Positions 52,876 to 63,857 of a DNA stretch of 64,000 nucleotides are shown here, in pieces. How positions within the stretch are numbered: the first letter of the stretch is position 1; the number at the start of each line of letters is the position of its first letter. The notes below the pieces were generated by a model. The model made no database searches and was not told the DNA's origin. It saw nothing but the letters and a program-made list of their open reading frames with translations. The position numbers were made by a program, and so were the translations under genes. Origin of the DNA: Chondrus crispus (lineage: Eukaryota; Rhodophyta; Florideophyceae; Gigartinales; Gigartinaceae); NCBI RefSeq assembly GCF_000350225.1, contig NW_005178541.1, positions 113,413 to 177,412 of the forward strand. The letters are read 5' to 3'.

Positions 52876-55478
52876 TCACTTCGGAGGTTAAACTTCCAAA
52901 GCACATTCCAAAATATGCCCTCAAACGCCGACACATTTTGCGCCAGCTTGCTTCAAGATCCCCCGGGCCCTGGCTCTCCGTTTCGAACTCGCCTTCTAAT
53001 TGACTGCTTGTTTCACTGGCCCCTGGGCCCTGGCTCTCCGTTTCGAATTCGAACTCGCCTTCCAATTCAACCATCTTCGTCTCCTTCTCAGCAGATTGCG
53101 TGAAAACTGTTACTTTTGCCCCGTACCCCTCCACCTGACATCCATACACTTCACCACTGGAATCCATGCCCACTTGAATTTCAGTACCGTGACGTGGCAG
53201 AACAATCTGCTCCACCATCTTTCCATCGGCTCGCGCTACACACTCACTCACAGGCTGTAACCACGGCCGTGGTGCGTATCTCTCAATTTCCTCCAGCATT
53301 TTTCGCACACAACTTGAATCCCGTGCCTTGTGCTTCACTCGCCCATATAGTTGAAAGTAAATCCCGGCACTGTTTTCACCACAAAACGGTAAACTCAGTC
53401 GCGCCGCCCGCATCATCAAAACCATTCCATCCACTGCATCCTCATCTCCCCGTCCTATTCCCACCTTCCCGCTTCCTCTTTTCCCCTTCAAGTCTCTACT
53501 CAATCCCTTCACAGCTTCCTCGTATTGCCAAACCCCGCCTCTCCGTATCACTGTCTTCACCCATCGCGCACTCAAAAATAGCCTCTTTAGCTCCTCTACA
53601 CACCCACCCTGCTTCAAAACACGATATATATTCTCGAAAACATACTCCTCCCGTGCGCTCTTCTCCTCTCCGTCTCGGTCCTCACTCATCGCAAGCAACC
53701 CTTCTCCTGCCCTGCACACATCCGCCATCTTCTTATACCACTCTTCTACACCCTCTTTCTTCTTCGCTTCTTCCACCGCGAAATCGTGCGTCAGATCATG
53801 CACCCGCAACCCACCACAACCCCTCTCATACTGCACTTCTACTAGTCCAACCCTTTCCATCTGCTTTGCACACCTTTCCGTCCGCTCCTCGTCCATCTCC
53901 CACAAATCTCCAACCAAACTCAAAGGTATCCGGTCTTGCTTCTTCATAACGCACAGACTCCGGTGCATCTTTCGAAACGAAAATTCATCAACCGTCTCCC
54001 CACTCCTTCCCACATCCGACTCCAGGATATCTAGTGACGTATGTAATGTCCCATCCAACGACGAATATCCATCCTGCGGACTCTCCCCACGAATCGTGTT
54101 ACGACTCTTCATCCTCGAAAGGTACGCCCCCCATGCTTCAGATACTTCTCCCTGCCATCTTTCCCTCATGTACCTCACGCTCGTTCCCGCCACGTTCAGC
54201 GCAAGCGGCAATCCGCCACACATTTTCAGTATTTCACTCACGGCTTCCTTGCATCTCGCATCATCCACTTCCTCTCGATTCGCCTCACTCGCGTGAACAA
54301 GCATCTCAACTGCTTCTTTCCCTACTTTCTCCCTCGGCTCGAAGGCAACCCGCTCTCCAATCTGACGCAGCTCCTTATCCCTCGTGGAGTACAGTAGTCT
54401 GCTCGTCTTTCCCCCGCTGCTCCCCGCAGTCTCAGCCAGAACAGACAACTTTTGAAGGATATTCGCGTCTATATCATTCACCACCCACACATCATCAATG
54501 ATAAACAGACACACATGAGTACAAAACCACGCTTGTACCTTCGCTAACACCCTTTCAACCGGCTCTGCCCTCGCATTTCTACAGCCGTCTGGTTCCCGCC
54601 GGACGCTTCCACAATCAGACACAGTTCTTCAATCAGCCGTCCCACGTTTCCATCTTTCCCCAACGACATGAAGTACACTCCTCCCGAAAATTCCGCCTTA
54701 ATCTCATCGTCGTGTGCGATCGCTCGAAGGGCACATGTCTTCCCGACTCCGCCCTGTCCCACTGCTGTCGCACCCACTTGCTTGTTCCTATCTCTCCGTA
54801 GCACAGCCGCTTTTAGACGCGACTCACACGTGTTTGGTAATCCATCGCTCCCCCGAGAATCAAGCTTCACACATATCGACGCAGGATTATGTTCGGCTCT
54901 TATCGATGCCCTGAACATATTACCCGTGCCTCGTCTGATCGACTCGACGTCCGCGCGAGTCGCGCGAGTATCGATGCCGATCGACTCGACGGCCGCGCGA
55001 GTATCGATGCCCGTGCTTGCTTGTACAATACGTTTGTGAAGGCGGTCCGCTTCTTGCTTTCGCTTCTCTAGGACTTCTCTATCTCCCATCGCAGAGGCGA
55101 GCGCACCGAGTCTCGCTTTTGGGTCGTCCAACTCTTTCTGCAGCTCAGCGAGGGAGTTCAATATGAAGCTAGAGATGCCGTCGATTTCACGTTGGAGCAA
55201 GCCCGTGTGCTGCGACGACGTTCCATGGATCGGCATGTTTTCAAGCTCCGTGATGTCTGCCTGCAAGGTAGTGTAGGCAGTGAGCACTTCCGTAGAGAGC
55301 GTTTTGTTTTCCTTGTAGGCTTTGTGTCGTTCGATGAGACTTGCGATGAGGCGGACGACTTGCTCAGCCGGGCCGGTGAGGCCCAAGATACTGTATGGAT
55401 CAGCCATGGTGTTTGCGAATAGGGGGTGTTGTTCGGATTCGAGTAGGTGGCGGTGGCAAAGCGGCGCTTATTCTTTTC

Positions 55479-55485
55479 TATATAT
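55479..55485 (-). promoter_or_regulatory. TATA-like box upstream of the NB-ARC/WD40 gene
   Basis: ATATATA on the minus strand lies about 72 bp upstream of the proposed start codon at 55407, next to a CT repeat (GAGAGAGA on the coding strand). Reasonable spacing for a core promoter with a short leader. Confidence 0.4.
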
Positions 55486-55499
55486 CTCTCTCTCGGAAT

Positions 55500-56009
55500 C
55501 TCTTTTTTCTCTCTTGTCGTTGTCAGTTGTTACCCAAGGGTAGTCGTTTTTCGTTCTTGGTCTTCTCGCAGAGGGCGGGAAAGGTTTGCCTCCACCCTTC
55601 GCATTCGAATAAATGCAGGGCATCCAATGGCCCATAGCTATTTTACGGTAAGTGCCCGCTTGACAGTGAATTTTGAGTGATTTCCTACGCTGAAAAAACA
55701 GGGCGGCGGTTGTGCGGATTGTTGCTGCGGTGTTGGCACATCGTGAGCACTGACAAGAATTTTACGCCAGCAACGAGGGCTGCAAGGGACTCCAGGGAGG
55801 CGTATGATACGGTGCTGTACTCCAGGGGCTTGTCCAGTCCATCGGTATTACAGTACAGTACTGCAACGAAAGCCGTAGGACGATACGAGTAAAGTTTACA
55901 GTATCCTCGCGGAGGGCACGTACCACGGAGGGCACTTACCCCGCCTGAAGGTCCCCCCCAAGTCGAGTCATGCGCCGAGTGGGCAGGTGGACTTGTTGGA
56001 CACCGTCGC
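55500..56009. other. Gene-free stretch upstream of the NB-ARC gene
   Basis: No supported gene. It contains TTACCCAAGGGTA (55529) and CAGTACAGTACTG (55851-55863). Confidence 0.45.
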
Positions 56010-56014
56010 GGCGA

Positions 56015-56210
56015 TGTGATGCCAAGATCAGACCGATGCCTCCGACCCCCGAAGGTGGCGGAGGCGACGGCGACTTTATTCTGTTTGCTGTGGTAGCCCT
56101 AAATGGCTGTATGCCTTATCTGTGAGGGCTGCCTTATCTGGATGGAACCATTGTGTTGGCGTTGTGTTTAGGAAGTCTGAGCGTCGTTGGCGGTTCTGGA
56201 TGGAACCACA
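56015..56210 (-). repeat. 3' LTR of copia A (196 bp)
   Basis: It starts TGTGATGCC at 56015 and ends ACCACA at 56210; the minus-strand GGGGGAG next to it is the polypurine tract. It contains TCTGGATGGAACCA twice (ending 56150 and 56208). The 5' LTR has only one copy and is 58 bp shorter. The RNase H frame ends inside this LTR (56168). Confidence 0.85.
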
Positions 56211-58438
56211 CTCCCCCGGACGCGAGGGCTTCCGGGCGGTGCGGGGGGTGGGTTGATTTGTATGCTGTGCTTATGTTTTTGGAACAGCGTGTTTTTGAGC
56301 GGTTTCGTTAATATATCGGCTTTTTGCTCTGTGGTGGGAATGCGCGATGCTTTAAGTTTGCCGGTTTGAATTGTCTCATGCAGGAAATGGTATCGTACAT
56401 CGATACATTTTCTTCTGCGCGTCGCGCCGGTGTTTTTGGCCATCTGCACGGCGGCCGTATTGTCGACATGCAGGACGGGTTGGCGGGTCGGTATGCTCGT
56501 TTCTTTCATCATGTTGGCGAGCCAGATTGTGAGGGTGGCGGTTTCGGCGGCTGCTATGTATTCCGCCTGGCATGTGCTCTTGGCGACGATTGGTTGCTGT
56601 CGCGAGAGCCATTGTACCAGGGAGCCGTTGAGCAGCGTGATTGAGCCGGTGACGGATTTTCGCGTCGTCTCGTCTTTGGCATAGTCAGCGTCTGAGAACG
56701 CGTCGATTGTGATGCCCTGTTTTGTTCCTCTTGGCATGAGGATTCCCTCCGTGCGGGTCGCGTGGAGTTACTGTGCCAGTCGTTGCAGCAGTTTCCAGTG
56801 GCGCTGCGTGGGTCCTTTTAGCGCTCGCGCTATTGTTGTCGCCGCGAAGGCGATGTCGTGTCTTGTCGAGTCGGCTATGTACCTGATTTCCCCCACTGAA
56901 CTGCTGTATATTTCAGCTATATCCTCTCGTGTGGTCTCCGCGTTAGTGGGAGGGTCTACTTTGATACCGTCGAAGTATGGTGTGCGTTGTGGGTTGCTCT
57001 GGGTTTGAACGAGCATGACCACTACGCTGTCGATGTGCTGTGGCTAGGAGACGTGGATCCCTTCTTTCCTGTACTGTATGGTCCAGTTCAGGTATTTTTC
57101 GGGGCGTCCGAGTGTTTTGACTTTGTACTTGGCTCGCAGTACCTTGTACAGTGCGTCAATCATGGTGGGGTTTGTTGCAACTGGCAAAAAGTCATCCATG
57201 CTGATCCCTATGAGGATTATGTCGTGCTTGTCCTTTTTTGTGAACAGTGATGTGTCCGAGCGTAGCTGCTTGTATCCATGTTTTTGAGGTGGTTATGGAG
57301 TTGCGTGCTATATATGTTCGCTGCTGCCGGTGTGCGGTAGAGGTTCCCTTTCAGTTGGCCATGAGTGCTTTCGTGCTTGTACGTGCCATCAAAACGGGGT
57401 GGATGCCACACAAATACTTTCCTGTGGTGTTGGTATTGTTCGTGTAGGTAGGCTCCCGTAATGTCAAAATGCTCGACGTGCATGTTCATTGAAGCGGCGA
57501 TTGCGAAGAGTGCTCGTATTGTCGTTCTGTCTGCCATGTATGTGGCTGTCTTATCCGGGTCATAGTGCACGGTCGGTTTCATGAGGTCCCCTCGTATGGA
57601 GCAGCGTGCTTTTCGTGCTGGGTTCGCCGATGCCGAGCTGTGTTTGTATCTGTAGGTCATCGTCGTAGGCAGTATGTCGCGTTTGGGAATATTGGGCGTT
57701 GGGGAGTGCCAATCTATCGCGTGCATACTGTCGAGTTGATCGAGTTCTGCGTCATGCGCTGTTCGCCATTCGGCCGCGTCGGGGAATTTGGTGGCTTGCT
57801 TTCTTGTCTTGGGGGGTGCCGTGGTCCTCGTGATTTTGTGGGGATTTTTCTGGCCTTTGTGTTGCGTTTCTGCTTCCTTTTGGCCTGGAAGACGGCCGTG
57901 GTGGTGTTGCATGGTCTCTTTGTTTGGCATAGGGCTTGAAATCGATTGCCCGTATTTTTTGGTAGCGTCTTGTTTGGAGGTTCTGCACGCAGATATGCGT
58001 GTCATCCATGCCGTACATGTATCGGACTGGTGTGGCCTTGCTGTGGAGTTTAGGAAGGTGTGGTTTGAGGTTGGGGATATACCCTATTTGTCCGAATGTG
58101 ATGATCGATTTAATTCGGGGCGCTGTGCCATGCCATTTTTTGTGCGGTAGAGCTCCTATTCCATGATGGTACGTGATGTTGTACTTGTACACGGCGTCTT
58201 GTAGGGCGTCTTGCCAGTGTGTTGCGTGGAGGTTGCTGTGCGAGAGGGTGGCGCGTACTTTGTCCATCAGCGTTCGGTTGATACGTTCTGCGAGCGCGTT
58301 TTCTTGTGGCGTGTACGGCGTCGTTGCTCGGTAGTTGATACCTCTTTGTCGCAGTTTGTCTTGCACTTGTTTCGCGAGATATTCTTTTGCATTGTCCGTG
58401 ATCAGGAGGCGGGCGTGTTGGCCGTTCTCGGTGGCCAC
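56168..58438 (-). pseudogene. Integrase end, RT and RNase H of copia A (broken)
   Basis: The frame continues after a TAG at 58499 with I-T-D-N-A-K-E-Y and E-N-A-L-A-E-R-I-N-R-T, the second D and the E of the integrase. RT follows after a frameshift near 57850 (S-M-H-A-I-D-W, D-I-T-G-A-Y-L-H-E). The catalytic motif reads G-I-S-M-D-D-F-L (57197-57220) instead of Y-V-D-D. RNase H has D-A-D-Y-A-K-D, Q-A-E-Y-I-A and D-N-T-A-A-V, with another stop at 56768-56770 just before it. Confidence 0.85.
56211..56217 (-). other. Polypurine tract of copia A
   Basis: GGGGGAG on the minus strand directly abuts TGTGGTTCC, the LTR start. The identical arrangement occurs in copia B at 61089-61095. Confidence 0.75.
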
Positions 58439-58498
58439 TTGATCTATTGCTGTGATTAGGGCATGCGGGACTTGTGCGCGGTTGTTTAGGTAGTGTAC

Positions 58499-60280
58499 CT
58501 AAATGTATCTCGTGTTCGTGTCGATAATTGTGAGGAAGTAATTCGCGTTGTGGGCCGACGTGGGTTCGATGGGGCCGCAGACGTCTGAGGACAGGCTGTC
58601 GCCTTCGTCGGCTGTATGCGTTGCCCTTTTGTGCGGTCGTCGTGCTGTCTTTCCGTATATGCACCCGCTGCATGTTATTGTTGCGCTGGTGTCTGATAGT
58701 CCTTGGGGTAGGGCTGGGAGTAGCCTGTGTTTGGACATGTGCGCAATTGTTTTGGGGTTGGCGTGATTGAGCTTAAGATGCCATTCCGACATTTGTTTTT
58801 GTGCCTGTGTTGACTTTTTGTATTTTGGTGGGGGGGCTGGGGCTGTGCGCATGTTGGGTGCTCGTGGTTTTTGTGTGCGCAATGGTATGTAGCTGCTGCG
58901 TTGCTCGGTGGGGGCAGTTGTGGTGTGTTTGTTGCGCGGGGCGGCGTGGGGTTTTGTTTTTGTAATGTGTTTGTTTTTACGGTGGTATGTGCGTGCCCCT
59001 TTGGCTGTGGCGTCTTGGTCGAGCCTGTATTGCCCGTCGCGGAATGTAGCTGTCATGATTGGCGGCGGGAGGCGGATGGGTTGGTGGAGGGTTGCCTTGT
59101 TTCTTGCGAATGTTACTTGTCCGTGCTTCGTGAGGTCGTGCACGGACAGTAGATTTTCTTTGACTTGCGGGGTGTGGACAGCCGGTATTGTCAGCTTTTC
59201 ATTCTTCTGTGTTATGGTTATGCGTCCCGTGTTTGTTATTGGCGCGCGTTGTCCCGTGGCTGTCGTGGTTAGTGTCCCGGTGCTGCGTGGCATATTCGCG
59301 TGGGGTCGTGCGGTATGAGTGGGGTTTGCACCGGAGTCCAGTATGAAATTTGGCTTACCGTCGGTTGTGTCTACGTCGGTAATTGTCACTTCAAGGGTGT
59401 GTATGCGTTCTTGCAACTCGTGCAAGGCGCTCTGGTGTGGGTCTGCGTCGCTGTCGTAGGCTTGTGCTGCGTGCGCGTTGCCCGTGTTGGTGCGGGGTGT
59501 TTTTCTACGCGCGTAGCATTTTTCTGTGGTGTGTGTCAAGCTGCCGTGATGTATGCTCCATGGCCCCTGGTGTCCCTTTGGTCGAGGGTATGTTGGTTTG
59601 CCTCGGGCTGGTCGTAGGAAGCGCGCCCGCGGTGTTCTGTGTCGAAGTGCGTGCTGTGGTGCTGTGGTGGCGGGTGCTGCGGGGGTTTGTGTTTGCATCA
59701 ATTGCACTTGTTGTGCGTGGTGGTTGAAAGCCTGTATGGTGACGGGTGGGTGCCCTGCCATGATCATGGCTAGGGTGCTCATGTCTGGGTTCTGGCTGAG
59801 CCCCTGTATCATGTATCGAACGGTCGTGCGTTCGTCATCTATATTGGGGTAGCGTGCAACTTGCATCTTGTACCTGAGTTCCCGATGCTGACTGACATAG
59901 TCTTTGAGTTGGGTTCCGGGTTCGTATTTGATGTTTCTGGCTTCAGCGTCCAACATCTCATGGTTTTCGGTTGATGTTGTGTCAACGATTCCTCTTATGA
60001 CTCGGCATATTACGTTCGGTTCGTACCGGAGTACGTGGGGTGGTAGTGTACTGATGATGTCCGGTGTTAGGCTTTGCATGATGGCTCGGCGTAGTTGGTC
60101 TGCTTTTTGTCGGTTTGAGGCCTCTGTGCCTGGATCGGGGTCCGGTGTGTGGGGTGTGTTGATCTGTTCGACGGCGTCGATTGTCCGTGCGTAGATTTCC
60201 AGTGCGTCGAACCAAAACGTGTAGTTGGTTGTGTCGAGGCGCGGGAGCTGTCCCGCTGTGGTTGCTTGTGGATCTGTCAT
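58499..60280 (-). pseudogene. Gag, protease and integrase N-terminus of copia A
   Basis: A 593-codon frame begins at 60280. Residues 1-200 are a copia-type Gag (UBN2-like: Y-T-F-W-F-D-A-L-E-I-Y, L-D-A-E-A-R-N-I, V-R-Y-M-I-Q-G-L). The knuckle region reads W-S-I-H-H-G-x3-H-T-T-E-K-C, with serine where a first cysteine is usual. Protease has I-L-D-S-G-A-N-P. Then come L-L-S-V-H-D-L, the GAG-pre-integrase zinc motif (W-H-L-K-L-N-H, C-S-G-C) and the first catalytic D in S-D-V-C-G-P-I. TAG at 58499-58501 replaces a tryptophan codon (copia B has TGG). Confidence 0.85.
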
Positions 60281-60395
60281 GTCGGTTTCCTGTGTGCGGG
60301 GGTGTGGGAGGTTCGTTAGTCGATGCGCTACTGTTTATCGCGGTGTGGATTGGTGTTGTTGTGCCGCGGATCGGTTGTCAGTGGTAGTGTGTGGT

Positions 60396-60405
60396 GCTCA
60401 TAACC
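60396..60405 (-). other. Primer-binding site of copia A, matching the initiator tRNA-Met anticodon loop
   Basis: Directly next to the 5' LTR the minus strand reads GGTTATGAGC; its complement GCTCATAACC is the anticodon-loop sequence of initiator tRNA-Met (GGGCUCAUAACCC in yeast-type tRNAs). Drosophila copia, Ty5, Tca5 and Physarum Tp1 prime from a half initiator tRNA at this place, so the same mechanism is likely. Confidence 0.75.
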
Positions 60406-60543
60406 TGTGATGCCAAGATCAGACCGATGCCTCCGAACCCCGAAGGTGGTGGAGGCGACGGTGACTTTATTCTGTTTGCTGTGGTAGCCCTAAATGGCTG
60501 TATGCCTTATCTGTGAGGGCTGCCTTATCTGGATGGAACCACA
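60406..60543 (-). repeat. 5' LTR of copia A (138 bp, with a 58-bp deletion)
   Basis: It matches 56015-56150 with three substitutions and then jumps to the ACCACA end. The missing 58 bp lies between two TCTGGATGGAACCA repeats in the 3' LTR. Confidence 0.85.
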
Positions 60544-60548
60544 GGCGA

Positions 60549-60889
60549 GAACCGGTCTGCGAGCTTTGAAATGCACGTTTATTTTGTAGCACGTGTCTTG
60601 CGATGTCCCAGAACGGTTCGTATAGAGTACATTGATATGATACTGAAGAGGTACTGCGTGATGAGCTGGAAATTACAACTTACAGTTGGAGTACGAGATT
60701 TTCAGGCGGGAGGGGTATGCCTCGGTGGACATCGATCCACGCAAAGAAAATGTGATTCCAGGAACACCGATACCCCCTGTGGCGACTCGAGATGCCCTTT
60801 TCTTTACTTTCGCTCTCCTCTATCCTATCCCTAATATACTCCCCACCGTCGCCGCTGCCGGCGGTGTCCGTCGTGTCCACCTGTCCACG
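60549..60889. other. Short spacer between the two copia elements
   Basis: No supported gene; only ORFs under 90 codons without recognisable features. Confidence 0.5.
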
Positions 60890-61088
60890 TGAACAGGTTG
60901 CGTCCTGACACCCCCGATCCCCTGGGAGTCGGGCGGCCGGCGGTGACTTTATTGTGCAAGTGAGTTGTGCCCTATTGGCTACGTCTTATTGTAGGTGGGT
61001 GACTTACTTGTCTTTGTATGGAAACAGTTGGTTGTGTGTTTTGTGCAGGCTGCCCGAGCGTCGTTTTTGGGTTCTGTATGGAACCACA
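60890..61088 (-). repeat. 3' LTR of copia B (about 190-199 bp, start uncertain)
   Basis: The inner end is ACCACA at 61088, next to GGGGGAG on the minus strand, as in copia A. The outer end is TG at 60890 or 60899. It shares GGCGGTGACTTTATT and the GGAACCACA end with the copia A LTR. The other LTR is outside the window. Confidence 0.6.
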
Positions 61089-63857
61089 CTCCCCCCGACG
61101 CGAGGGCTGGCTTGCACTTGTTGGTTTCGGGCGGATCTGTATGTGGTTTTTGTGCCTTTTGTACAGGGTCGCCTTGAGCGGCTTCGTAAAGATGTCTGCG
61201 TATTGTTCCGTGGTGGGTATGCGTTCGATCTTCATTTCGCCTTTTTGCACGGTGTCGTGCAGGTAATGGTAGCGGACGTCGATGCACTTGCGTCGTCGTG
61301 TCGTTCCCATGCTTTTGCCATCTGCACGGCGGCGGTGTTGTCGACGTGCATGTTTGGTCTTGTGGTCGGTAGTCGCGTTTCCCTGATGAGGTTTTGGAGC
61401 CATATTGTGAGGGTGATGGCCTCCGCTGCGTCTATGTACTCCGCCTCACAGGTGCTCTTCGCGACTACCGGTTGCTGCCGTGCCAGCCATTGCACGGGTA
61501 CGTTGTTGACCATTGTGAGCATGCCCGTTATTGATTTGCGAGTGCTCTGGTCGTTGGCATAATCGGCGTCCGAGTACGCCTTGACCTGCACTTGCTTGCT
61601 GTTGTTGGAGGGCATCATGATGCCCTCATTTCGAGTGGTGTGCAGGTATTGGGTGAGCCGTTGTGCAAGATTCCAGTGTCGTTTCGTTGGTTTCTTGAGG
61701 GGTCGGGCGAGTGCGGTGACTGCGAAGGTGATGTCGGGGCGCGGACTGTCGGCTATGTAGCGTATTTCCCCGACCGCTTTTGTGAAGATGTCCTCAATGT
61801 CTTCGCGCCTTGCTTGGCTGTCTGTTGGCAGGTCCATGTTGATGCCATCCAGATACGGTGTGCTCTTTTTGTTGCACTGCTCTTGGGAGAGGAGGGATAC
61901 CACACTGTCGATGTGTGTGGGCTGAGAAATATGGATGCCCTCTTTTGTGTATCGGATTGTCCAGTTGAGGTACTTGGTTGGTTTCCCCATGCGTTTGACC
62001 TTGTATTTCCGCTTGAGTGTGCGGTACAGGTCATCGATGAGGGCGAGGTCCGATGCTATGGGCAGGAAGTCATCCATACTGATGCCGATCTGTATGATGT
62101 GTGGGCCTTTCCTTTTGATGAACAGAGATGTGTCGGATCTCATTTGTTCATATCCATATTTTTTGAGATGGCTGTGTAGGTTGGTGCTGTAAATGTTTGC
62201 AGCTGCCGGGGTGCTATACAAATTGCCTCTCAGTTCTCCGTGTATTGCTTGATGCTTGTATGTGCCATCGAAGCGTTGGGGTTGCCAGACATATACTTTT
62301 TTGTGTTGGTATTTTTCATGTAGATACGTGCCTGTAATGTCGAAATGTTCAATGGCCATGTTCATGGATGCGCCGAGTGCGAACAGTGTTCTGATTGTTG
62401 GGCGGTCTGCTATCTAAGTGGCAGTTTTATCCGGGTCATAGTGCACTTGGGGGGTCATCCTATCGCCGCGGATCGAGCACCTGGCCTTGCGCGTTACGGA
62501 TTTTTTGTCCTGTCCATGTTTGTATCGGTATGTCATGGTGGTGGGGATTATTTCTTTCCGTTTGGGGGTGGAAGTTTGGGTTGTCCAGTCTATAGCGTGC
62601 ATGGCGTCGAGTTGGTCGAGCTCGGCGTTGTGCGGTGCGCTCCATTGTTGCGTGTCCGGGTATTTTCTCGCCTTATTTAGGGTCTTGGGTGGCCGCGTGG
62701 TTTCGTCAATTTTTGTTGGCACCGGTTTGTCTTGACGTTTGCGTGTGCGTGGTTTCTTGGTGGGTGTTTGCTTCGCTTGCGTTTTGCGGCGTGAGGTGCG
62801 TTTGACGTGAAAGGCCGCGTTGACTGTGTTGCAGGGGTCGCTGTGCCGGTGGTATGGTCGGAAGTCTAATGCTTGCATTTTGGAGTATCGTCTTGTGACG
62901 ATGTTTTGGACACAGATGTGCGTGTCGTCGATTCCGAACATGTAGCGGACGGGTGTTGCTTTGTTCTGCAGTTGGGGTGCGTTTGGTTTCAGGATCGGAG
63001 TGTATCCGACTTGTCCGAGGGTGAAGATGTTTTGGATCTGCGGTGGGGTGTCGTGCCATGCGGTGTAGGGGATTCCTTTCAACCCGTGTTGGTAGGTAAC
63101 ATTGTACTTGAAGACGGCGTCTCGTAGGGCATCTTGCTAGTGCGCGTGTGGCAGTCGGCGGTGTGAGAGTGTGGCTCGTACTTTCTCCATAAGTGTACGG
63201 TTAATTCGTTCCGCCAGCGCGTTCTCCTGCGGTGTGTAGGGTGTTGTTTGTCTGAATTTTATGCCCCTTATCTGCAGTTGGTCCTGTACTGCCTTTGCGA
63301 GACATTCTTTCGCATTTTCTGTTACCAGCAGACGTGGGTATTGGTCGTTTTGTGCTGCGGTGTGTTCTATCGCATTGATTATTGCGTTTGGCACCTGCGG
63401 ACGATTGTTCAGGCAGTATACCCATATATAGATCGGGTGGTTGTGTCGATCAGGGTGAGGAAGTAGTTGGCGTTGTGTGTGGACGTTGGTATTAGTGGTC
63501 CGCATACGTCTGATGACAGGCTTTCCCCTTTTCCTGCCGCGTGGGTTGTGCGGCGGCGTGGTCTAGTTGTCGTCTTCCCGTCTATGCATCCGCTGTAGGT
63601 GATTTGTGCACTGGTGTCCGTGATCCCGCGTGGGAGGGCGGGGAGTAGTCCGTTTTTGGACATGATTGCCAGTGTTTTGGGGTGGGCTTGTCCGAGCTTG
63701 AGGTGCCATTCGTGGAGGCGTTGTTGTGTCTCGCTCTGTTTCGCCTTTGTTTGTTTGGGTCCGATTGCCGTTCGGAGGTTGGGGGTTCGTTTGGCTTTTG
63801 CTGAGAAAGGGTTGTTGTTTCGGGTCGTTTTCGTGCGTTGTTGTTGGGTTGGGACAT
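60972..63857 (-). pseudogene. Integrase-RT-RNase H of copia B (broken)
   Basis: The GAG-pre-integrase region (W-H-L-K-L-G near 63706; Y-S-G-C where C-S-G-C is expected) is followed by integrase S-D-V-C-G-P-L, V-T-E-N-A-K-E-C and E-N-A-L-A-E-R-I-N-R-T. The second D position reads T-E-N, a likely D-to-E change. TAG at 63137 replaces a tryptophan codon. RT gives D-I-T-G-T-Y-L-H-E and G-I-S-M-D-D-F-L-P (about 62085-62060), then Y-L-N-W-T-I-R-Y. RNase H has D-A-D-Y-A-N-D, E-A-E-Y-I-D and D-N-T-A-A-V and is shifted near 61310. TAG at 62414-62416 splits RT. Confidence 0.87.

Larger units (their letters stand above)
51031..55407 (-). pseudogene. NB-ARC / WD40-repeat receptor-like protein (about 1459 codons, two frameshifts)
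   Basis: Start at 55407. Residues 1-190 are helical. The P-loop is G-Q-G-G-V-G-K-T (near 54760). After a one-base shift at 54544-54622 come Walker B L-F-I-I-D-D-V-W (54485), S-T-R-D-K-E, G-G-L-P-L-A-L (54205) and the MHD-like R-V-H-D-L-T-H-D-F (53800): an NB-ARC switch domain. Then come a helical region, short repeats (E-N-P-S-V-T three times) and about eleven WD40 repeats of 43 residues that are nearly identical, plus degenerate first and last blades, enough for two propellers. One extra A at about 51901 shifts the frame inside the array. NB-ARC/WD40 proteins in fungi act in non-self recognition with WD40 as sensor; by analogy this is an immune-type receptor. It may be a pseudogene or carry assembly errors. 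Confidence 0.85.
56015..60543 (-). mobile_element. Copia A: degenerate Ty1/copia element with target duplication GGCGA
   Basis: LTRs at 56015-56210 (3') and 60406-60543 (5') share TGTGATGCC and GGATGGAACCACA ends, flanked by GGCGA at 56010-56014 and 60544-60548. Minus-strand domains run Gag, protease, integrase, RT, RNase H, the copia order. At least three in-frame stops and several frameshifts make it dead. The coding strand is strongly A/C-rich. Confidence 0.92.
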
